A DNA stretch of 64,000 bases, from positions 9,182,342 to 9,246,341 of the forward strand of contig JAAALK010000289.1 of assembly GCA_019279435.1 (NCBI GenBank), read 5' to 3'. A program made the position numbers and the translations under genes. This DNA comes from Zizania palustris (Eukaryota; Streptophyta; Magnoliopsida; Poales; Poaceae). Under the pieces are notes generated by a model. The model ran no database searches, was not told the DNA's origin, and worked only from the letters and a program-made list of their open reading frames with translations. Positions 56,854-64,000 of this stretch are shown here, one piece after another. Position 1 is the stretch's first letter. Every line of letters starts with the position of its first letter.

Positions 56854-58540
56854 CTCCGGTGAGGTGACTTCATATCACCAGGGATCCCGAGCAGTTCAGC
56901 GTGATCACCCCTCAAAGCTCATCATTGGTGATTTGACTGAGAGAACTTTGCGTCCATCTGGTACCTCTCTTGCTGTGTTTGTTGAATCTGCTTTTGTTGC
57001 ATCTTTTGAGCCTAGAGACGTTTCTCATTCTCTTTCTAACTCTAATTGGATTAACGCTATGCAAGAAGAGCTTGAGAATTTTGTTCGTAATCGGGTTTGG
57101 ACACTAGTTGAGCCGCCACCAAGATGCAACCCCATAGGCACCAAGTGGGTGTTCAAGAACAAACAAGGTGAAGATGGGGTTGTGGTGCGCAACAAAGCTC
57201 GACTAGTTGCCTAGGGTTTTTGCCAGAAGGAAGGTATTGACTTTGAAGAAACCTTCGCTCCTGTTGCCCGTTTTGAGTCCATTCGCATTCTATTAGCTTT
57301 TGCCACTTCGAAGGGTTTTAAGCTTTTTCAAATGGATGTCAAGAGTGCTTTTCTGAACGGGTACATAGAAGAGGAGGTTTATGTTAGGCAGCCCCCCGGT
57401 TTTAAGAACCCTAAGTTTCCTCGACATGTTTTTAAGCTGCAGAAAGCTTTATACGGGTTAAAGCAAGCCACCAGGGCTTGGTATGACCGGTTAAAGCAAT
57501 TTTTGTTGGGGAAGGGTTTTGTGATGGGTTCTGTGGATAAAACTCTTTTCTTGCTCAGAGATGCTTCAGATTTCTTAGTCGCTCAGATTTATGTGGACGA
57601 TATTATTTTTGGCGATACTACTAATGATCTTGTGTCCAAGTTTTCTAAGCAGATGCACAGTGAGTTTGAGATGAGCCTCATGGGTGAGCTCAAGTACTTC
57701 TTAGGGCTCCAGATCAAGCAGACCAAGGACGACACTTTTATCCACCAAGGTAAGTACACTCGTGACATGTTGAAAAAATTTGACTTTGGTGGAGAGCTGA
57801 AGCCGCAGATGACCCCAATGGGCACATCTGGGGGCCTGGACAAGGACGAGAATGGCGTCAAGGTCAATGAGAGAGAGTTTCGAGGCATGATCGGTTTGCT
57901 GCTGTACTTGACAGCGACAAGACCGGACATACAGTTCGTTGTGGGACTTTGCGCGCGTTTCCAGTCTTCACCACGCACATCTCATCGGCATGCCGTCAAG
58001 CGCATCTTCAGGTATCTCACTTATGTGCCCGATCTCGGCCTTTACTATTCAGCATCATCATCTTTTGATTTATCTGGCTTTTCGGACGGTGATTTTGGTG
58101 GGTGCCGGTTGGATCGCAAGTCGACTTCCGGAACTTGCCAGTTTCTTGGTTCGTCTCTTGTGTCTTGGTCTTCTCGAAAGCAATCTAGAGTTGCTCTTTC
58201 AACCACTGAGGCTCAGTATGTAGCTGCTGCTAGCTGCTGCTCATAGTTAGTTTTGATGATTTCCACATTACGAGATTTTGGGTTGTTCTTTCCTACCAGA
58301 GTTCCTTTGTTTTGCGACAGCACCAATGCTATTAGTGTAGGGAAAAATCCTTGTCTCCATTCAAAAACCAAACACATTGATGTGCGCTTTCACTTTCTGC
58401 GGGATCAATATGAGAAAGGTGTCATTGACCTTGTTCATGTTGATACCCATCATCAGTTGGCTGACATTTTCACCAAACCCCTGGATCAGTCTACTTTTGA
58501 GCATTTACGAGGGGATTTGGGTGTTGTGTATCCTTTTTAG
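56840..58540 (+). pseudogene. Copia reverse transcriptase and RNase H
   Basis: One frame throughout with only two stops, both TAG at likely CAG positions (57212-57214 in VA-GF, 58244-58246 in CCS-LV). RT: NWINAMQEELENFVRN, PIGTKWVFKNKQGEDG, FQMDVKSAFLNGYIEEEVYV (motif A Asp), LQKALYGLKQATRAWYDRLK and AQIYVDDIIFGDT (YVDD, about 57585-57620). RNase H: LSGFSDGDFGGCRLDRKSTS, ALSTTEAQYVAAASCC, FCDSTNAISVGKNPCLHSKT and HHQLADIFTKPLDQ. The ending GVVYPF and stop at 58538-58540 are typical. The 5' part (56840-57010) is the linker between integrase and RT. With two readthroughs it would be nearly intact. Confidence 0.93.
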
Positions 58541-59852
58541 GATATTTTCAGTCAGTTCTCTTTCTTCTTTACTCTTTTCTTGAGTCTTTTTGTGTGTATT
58601 CATATCATACATATTCACATATCACACTTTTGAGCTGCTTCTGTTATATGATTGAACTGCTTTACTGATTCTAGCTGGTACATGCTTTTGAATACTTGTC
58701 AATGATCATGCTTTGGTTCAGTTCACTTGATATGTCTGATATCTGTCATATGCATGGCTTTTATGCTTTAAACTTGAAAAATGATCACCATTGCTTCTGG
58801 TAACTAGCATGTGTAGGCTGAGTGTTTTTGCTATCTATTACATGCCTTGTAGCTAGTTCCTCACATAGATGCTGATATGTAACTTGGACATCTTTATGCT
58901 TTAACATGGAAAATGTGCTATAAAAATGATTAAAATCAAAAACGAATGAAAATTTCATGCCTTTTTATGCTTGAGTTGAAAAGATCCAGGTGGGTTTGCT
59001 TTGTCGCATTTCATTGTTCTGGACTGCTTACCATAGCACTTTGGTATGAACTAGGATAGTGTAATGTATGCCAAGACCAATGTCTTAAGCTTCTGATGGT
59101 CCAGTTCTGGCCTAGGCTTGACTTGGTCGGTCAGCATAAGGTTTGACATGCAAATAACCCCTGGCGAAAATAAAAAAAGAAGGAAAAAGAAAAAGCCTGA
59201 AAATTGAAATGATAACAAGTTTGTTGAAGCACTTTGTTTTGGATAATGCTTATCTTGGTAGATATCAGTTAGCTTCTACATCTCGTGCTTTACCTTGCTT
59301 GTCAGCTGGAAAATGTGGTGATGCTTTTGTTTGCAAAAATTGAAAATGTGTGCAAATGACTTTCTTTAGATATCATCCGTTGCACTGATCATGCCATGTA
59401 TCTTAGACAATATGTCTTTTGTTGTATCTGTTAGATGTTGTAATTGCAGTCAATCATATCTGAGAAGCATGCTTTATTCACTCCACCTGCACCCCAGTTG
59501 CATTCATTGCATATTTTCAGGGGGGGTCTGTGTCTCTTTTCGAGTGCTTGATGAGTCCACTTGTCAACAAGGCGGAGAAATTTTGGGAGAAGAGTTTAAG
59601 GGGGAGTTTTGGCTTTCTCTGGGATTTGTTTCAGGGGGAGTTTTTGTCCCGTTTGTCCTCACTATTTTGTTATCCTTGTTGATGATTCTGAGATTGCCCT
59701 CGTTTTGAGCTTTTACCTTTGGTTAACAATAATGACTGCTTCTTGCTTTTGTTCGGCTTTTGGTCATTAGGGTTAAAATTTTACTTTATTTTTCTTCTTC
59801 TTTGTTTTTCTTGTGCTTTGTTTTGTGTGTTTCCACATGTGTTCACAGGTAC
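58541..59852 (+). other. Non-coding region between copia pol and 3' LTR
   Basis: 1.3 kb. SIRE elements often carry an env-like ORF here; I see none. Three G-rich tracts lie near 59519-59526, 59598-59606 and 59631-59640, in the 330 bp before the LTR, the sort of polypurine runs SIRE elements use. The region 58690-59850 is also present, inverted and diverged, at 21383-22545. Confidence 0.7.
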
Positions 59853-62054
59853 TGAAGAGCTGAAGAAGTGAAGTGTTGACAATGCACTCATGGCTCCGGA
59901 TGTGATGAGTCATTGTCAACGATAGTCAGAGAGGACAGAAGAAGAGAGGAGATCTACTGTGTCTGGGCCTCGTGTGACTCAGGTACACGGGCAGCGAGTG
60001 ACTGTTGTGCTGAGAGAGCTGCGAAGTCGGGCTGGCCCAATCCGGGTACATGGGCTAGGAGCAGCAGAAGACCCACTGGGATTTTGACTAGGATTGACTC
60101 AGGTACACTGCGGTGAGTGATTGCCGGGCTGAGAGAGTTGCGGAATCGGGCAGGCCCAATCCGGGTACCTGGTGCAAAGTCGGTGGAGGCTTTGTCAGTT
60201 TCGGCGCCAAACTGATGGCCGCTGATCTCGTATCGGACTATTTAGAGTCGAAGCCGTAGTCGCTACGAAAGCTCCGCCTCCGGATAAGTCATCTGTAAAT
60301 AGGAGTTTACCATTTTGTCCTTAGGCCCACAGTCAGTCAGTCGAGTCTGTAAAAATATCCTAAGGGCAATTTGGTCTTTTCCTTTTATTTAAGCGTCTGT
60401 AAAAACCCTATGGGGCTGGTGGAATATTCCTAGCTATTGGGCTGCCTATAAAAAGGGCCCCAATCCCTAGGGTTAGGTCACCCTTTTTTCTGAAATCACT
60501 TTACTAATCAAGAGTGGGTCACTTTTTTAGTTTTTCTCTGCCTATTCCTGTGTGTGCGCCGCCAGGTGATGAAGTGATTTGTGCTTCGTCGATTTCCCCA
60601 CGATCTGATTCTTCATCCGGTAGAGAAATCTATACATCAGGTGTTATTCCTTTTATTCTCAGTTATTGGTTGTCTTGCGGCAGATTGGTCTTATTGTCAT
60701 TTTGGTTTGCGTGCCTGATTAATTGATCTATTCGGAAATATCCACTGCAGTTCTTGTTTTGTATTCTCTCGTGATATTTATTTTTGGCTGCTTTCTGTTT
60801 CCCTAGATCAAATGTTTATCTCCTGCTGTATTGTTTATTAGTAGCCAGGATAGCTGAGCCATAGACTTGTATGCATGCTACTTTTTTAATGCGTGTTTTT
60901 GTGCAAAAGCAGTTCTGTGGTTTAACCTGCAGCAGTCTAGGGAAGCCTACTAGTTCCTAGCTCCTGTACCTTCTGTGCATGTCATCTCGTGCAGCAGAGT
61001 GGCATGCTGTACTCAAGTGCTTGGAGAACGACTGTATTTCTCATAGTCTGCAGCAGCTAGGTTGTGAGGTCTTGTCCCGGTGCCAAGTCTGAAGTCGTGC
61101 GTGGTTAACAGGGTTCTGTAGCCAGGCTTACAAATTTGTTTTCACCGTAGTCTTTGGTCGAGGTACACGTGGTTTGGTTGGTCTTGTTTCAATCCTTGAC
61201 TTCGACATAATTTTTTCTGTACCTGGCTTCTTTGTTCAAAGCATGTTATCTGTGTGAAGTACTCCTCAGGTTTCCCAACGTTTGAAGTACATCTACTCGA
61301 AGGGGCTTCGCACGAAGGTGCTGAGGTAGCGAAGTAGTGCAGTGGAAGTCGTCAGGTTGCTTTCGGACTTTTTCAGAGTCTCATGCTGGCCGGGGAATCA
61401 GGCTTCGCCGAAACATCTTTCAGCGTGTAGTAGACTTTGAAAACGAAGTCTTTCGAAACTAGTACTTCGAAGGTGCTTCGTTGGTGCCGAAGCATTCTTT
61501 TCTTTCTAAGGTCTAGTCTTCAAAGTAAATGCTTCGAACTGATAGGCTTTGGTAGTTCTCGGAGTAGGCTTTGGTGTTTGCATACTTCGTTATTCTGTAC
61601 TGGCCGCATTTTGTCATCTTCGAAGCTCTCCCCTGCTCACCATCAACTAGCTTCATTACTGCATACTTCAAACAGACTCCGACAACATCGGGCTTCGCAC
61701 GAACTTGGAAGCATGCTTCGTCAAGTTTCGAACATGAAACAATTTCTGAACAGTAATCTCTCATCTCTTTCTAACGTACCCTCAAAGTTTTTGCTGTGAT
61801 GGTTTATTTCTGACTACCTTTATCTGCACATGTTTTAATTGCCGTGTTATTCTGCCTATTAGCACTGTAGTGGTGTTTCTTTGTTTAGGACACGGGTCAT
61901 TTCTAGGCTAGATACTTTTGGGCTTCGGTGATCTGATTACGTTTTACTGCTTAGTCTTTTGAGTTGCGTTGGGTGTTGGGAGCAGGCCATAGATTCGAAA
62001 GAATTTTTTAGGCACCCATTCACCCCCTCTCTGGTCGCTACTTTCGGTCATACA
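59853..62054 (+). repeat. 3' LTR of the SIRE-like copia
   Basis: TGAAGAGCTGAAGAAG...GGTCATACA. About 30 bp at its start differ from the 5' LTR by small indels; otherwise the two are closely alike. TATA at 60447. Confidence 0.9.
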
Positions 62055-62059
62055 ACTTT

Positions 62060-62177
62060 TGCGGAAAAGCATATTTGTAAAGCATTTAATGTAGGCAGAT
62101 TATTAGTACAGAAAATTAAACATGTGTAATGCATCATCTTCTAACTCAAGGGTTACAGTCAGCCCACACTCGCTCAA
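62060..62177 (-). repeat. 5' LTR of the Tekay-type element, piece 3, truncated
   Basis: Resumes at TGCGGAAAAGC and matches 27912-28036 of the 3' LTR up to CACACTCGCTCAA, then stops. Some 2-3 kb of LTR are missing beyond the junction. Confidence 0.85.
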
Positions 62178-64000
62178 TAGTATGCGGACCAATCCTACCA
62201 GTTGGGACCTTCAACCTGCAAGAGGGAGTCGCTCACAGCAGCGATAGAAGGAAAGATTAGTTCGGAGATTGTGATTCGCAAACCTGGAAAAGAAACTATT
62301 CCTTCGCCAAGGCCCGGAGAAGTGGTTGTCTTCGAAGCCTTTTTCGAAGCTGGATTAGGGCTTCCGGCTATCGACTTCCTAGCTGAGGCACTGGAATTAT
62401 TCCATGACACTCTCCCCCAACTTTCTCTGAATGCGATAGCACGCCTTGCCATCTTCGAATGGGCGTTGTGGGCCGAAGGCTGCTTAGGAAGAGCCGAGAT
62501 CTTCGCAGCACTGCACAGAGCCTCTTGTCAACCGAAGACCTTCGTAGGCCCCGGAGGGGAAAAGGTGGTGGTGGCCTTCGGGAGTATTAACTTTCGGCTC
62601 CGGGATGAGTACGCTCTTCGATTTCCGGCCAAGGCCATCAATGCCAGATGGTATACGGATTGGATTCTCTGGTGGTTTTATGCCGAAGTTGGGGCAGGGA
62701 GTCGCCTAGCTGGACCTCTTCAAGACAAACTTCCGAAGGGAAGCCCTTGTCCACCCGGATCCAGGCCAGCTCGAAGCTCGCCTTAGCCTTCTTCAACGCA
62801 TTAGCCATCGCCTGAGCATGCGGGATCTGGCAGAAGAGTTAATTGGACTTCGGATTCCCCCTCTGATGGCCAACTGGCCTATCTCCTTCGAGGAAGATCC
62901 GGAGGGCAGCCTTAGAAAGATTTATTCGAGCTCAAGCCCTGCAGGTAACTTCGAAAACAACATGTTTCATACACACTTATTTGAAGAAATAACTAATGCC
63001 AACTTATCTTCCAGCCTCTCTAGCTCCTATTACTTCGGAGCAAATTGTGCGGGCTTCGGAGAAAATTCTGGGCATTTCGACTCCGGCCAAGAAAGAATGG
63101 AGGAAAAAGTTAGTGGGTACTTGGGAACGGAACAACCGAGTATGGGGGTTACTCGAAGTTGTTCCCCCTCCTCTTTTGGATTGGGTGCCTTCGGAGCAAG
63201 GGCCTATGAAAAGGAAAACTGAAGTTGGATCCTCGACCTCTGCCAAGACTCCATCAAAGAAGGTAGCTCGAAAGCCAAGAACTACGGTGCCTTCAAGTCC
63301 AATAGATTCGGTCTCTGATTCCTCGGAGGATGAAGGTAGAATGCTCGTCGACCTAATTGACAAAGATGGAGTCCAAGTAGATGCAAGCACCAACAACATT
63401 GCAAGCGTGCCGGAGTTTCCAAGCAACCTCGGGCAAGTTGGGACTTCGTCTGATCAAGAAGACTTACCACATGACGAAGCCCCTATGAATGAAGGTGGAA
63501 CCGAAGTTGCTGCAGAACCAACTTCGATTCCGGACAAAGCAACGACTGCAGCTCCTTAAGGGGGTCTAACAGTCGAAGTTTTAGCCGTGAATTTTGACTC
63601 CGACGACGACTTTGGGGTAGCTTTTGACCCCCCAAGCAGCCCAATGCTCACCCGTCGACAAGACTTCGGAGGTAAATTTTGCATAATCCATTTTTTCTTT
63701 TTTCCTGCAAAATTATACAATGTATAATACCTTTGCCTCAACAGGGCCCGTTCATATGGAGGAGGTTCGTCCCGAAGATGAAACTCTTGGGACTTCATCA
63801 ACTTCGGAGCCAATTCCAGAGATTACCCAAATGGGACCTGGAAAGGGTAAAGGCAAAATGAACCCCCTCCCTGCTCCGAGTTCAGGATTAACTCCGTCTG
63901 AATCAACAGACGGAGGTCAATCTACAGAGGAGGGCCAGTCTGCCGAAGTTCGTGAGGATGAAGCCCAGCGCTCCGACCCCTCGCCAAACGAAGACGACCG
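62178..64000 (+). pseudogene. Antisense gene of a third Tat copy, 5' truncated, runs off the window
   Basis: Same gene as 35811-39601 but on plus, so the parent element's pol would be on minus beyond 64000. Exon 1 is 62178-62944 with the best-preserved N-terminal domain (GEVVVFEAFFEAGLGLPAID, IARLAIFEWALWAEGCLGRA, AFGSINFRLRDEYALRF, WYTDWILWWFYAEVGAG), then a frameshift near 62780. Intron 1 is 62945-63014 (GTAACT...TCTTCCAG, phase 1). Exon 2 is 63015-63671, in phase, with EWRKKLVGTWERNNRVWGLL, a Lys-rich stretch (TPSKKVARKPRTT) and one TAA at 63557-63559. Intron 2 is 63672-63744 (GTAAAT...CTCAACAG, phase 1). Exon 3 from 63745 has MGPGKGKGKMNPLPAP. It starts inside exon 1, so the left edge is a recombination or deletion junction, not an LTR end. 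Confidence 0.82.

Larger units (their letters stand above)
54470..62054 (+). mobile_element. SIRE/Maximus-like Ty1/copia element, internally deleted
   Basis: 7.6 kb. LTRs are at 54470-56665 (2,196 bp) and 59853-62054 (2,202 bp), very similar to each other. TSD ACTTT at 54465-54469 and 62055-62059. PBS at 56668. Internal part only 3.2 kb: a 34-codon gag stub, then RT and RNase H, then 1.3 kb non-coding. Most of gag, protease and integrase are missing, so it must have been moved in trans or deleted after insertion. Well-preserved LTRs suggest recent arrival. Confidence 0.93.
27570..62177 (-). mobile_element. Tekay/Del-type Ty3/gypsy element with four nested insertions
   Basis: One element read right to left. 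The 5' LTR is in three pieces, 62177-62060, 54469-54335 and 50950-50739. PBS 50722-50737, ORF0 50604-49786, gag 49600-49136 and 45846-45200, protease about 45160-44650, RT 44691-43837, RNase H 43830-43240, integrase 43250-41925, PPT 41921-41908, 3' LTR 41907-40580 and 28822-27570. Rice RIRE3/RIRE8 elements, as I recall, also carry an ORF0 before gag. Insertions: Tat element 28823-40574, solo LTR 45847-49130, solo LTR 50951-54329, copia 54470-62054. Its 5' LTR is truncated at 62177 against another gypsy fragment, so its own TSD cannot be verified. Confidence 0.85.

Overview
The window is intergenic DNA from a grass-type plant genome. That placement is an inference from element types: Tat-lineage and Tekay/Del-lineage Ty3/gypsy elements, SIRE/Maximus-like and other Ty1/copia elements, initiator-Met primer sites, and rice RIRE-like features. 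I see no intact host gene. Almost every base belongs to LTR retrotransposons nested in one another. The only host-derived coding sequence I recognise is a two-exon fragment resembling the replication licensing factor CDC6 (23596-23811, minus).

Layout. 1-5470: truncated Tat gypsy element (copy A): pol on plus, a tandem-repeat spacer, then an antisense gene on minus. 5475-8135: fragment of a Ty1/copia element on minus (gag piece, leader, 5' LTR). 8136-12396: 3' part of a second Tat-type gypsy (integrase on plus, an antisense gene on minus, 3' LTR). 12397-20518: a second copy of the same copia (minus); its 5' LTR is split by a solo Tekay-type LTR at 16901-20105 (TSD TAAGA). 20519-22545: inverted, truncated SIRE-like copia. 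22551-27569: LTR-like pieces, the CDC6 fragment, AT-rich unassigned DNA and the start of a Tat-like LTR.

27570-62177 is one old Tekay/Del-type element on minus (3' LTR at left, 5' LTR at right, PPT, pol, gag, an intact 272-residue ORF0, PBS). Four later insertions open it up: a complete Tat element (28823-40574, TSD ACCGT) in its 3' LTR; a solo LTR (45847-49130, TSD TTGTC) in gag; a solo LTR (50951-54329, TSD GTCGC/GTTGC) in its 5' LTR; and a SIRE-like copia (54470-62054, TSD ACTTT), also in its 5' LTR. 62178-64000 is a third copy of the first Tat family, in reverse orientation.

The most interesting structure is the antisense gene of the Tat family. Three diverged copies (2279-5455 minus, 35811-39601 minus, 62178-64000 plus) share the same exon-intron plan with phases 1, 1, 0, 0 where visible, introns of about 70-110 bp, a conserved N-terminal domain, a coiled coil and a conserved C-terminus. 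The complete element also has a TATA box and a TGGGCC-type motif upstream of a good ATG. Introns on the strand opposite to the genomic RNA survive retrotransposition, so this is what a separately promoted, spliced antisense gene carried by a retrotransposon should look like. The second Tat-type element (8136-12396) has an analogous antisense gene with its own first intron but an apparently different protein. All coding regions except the Tekay ORF0 are interrupted, mostly by TAG/TGA codons consistent with C-to-T decay.
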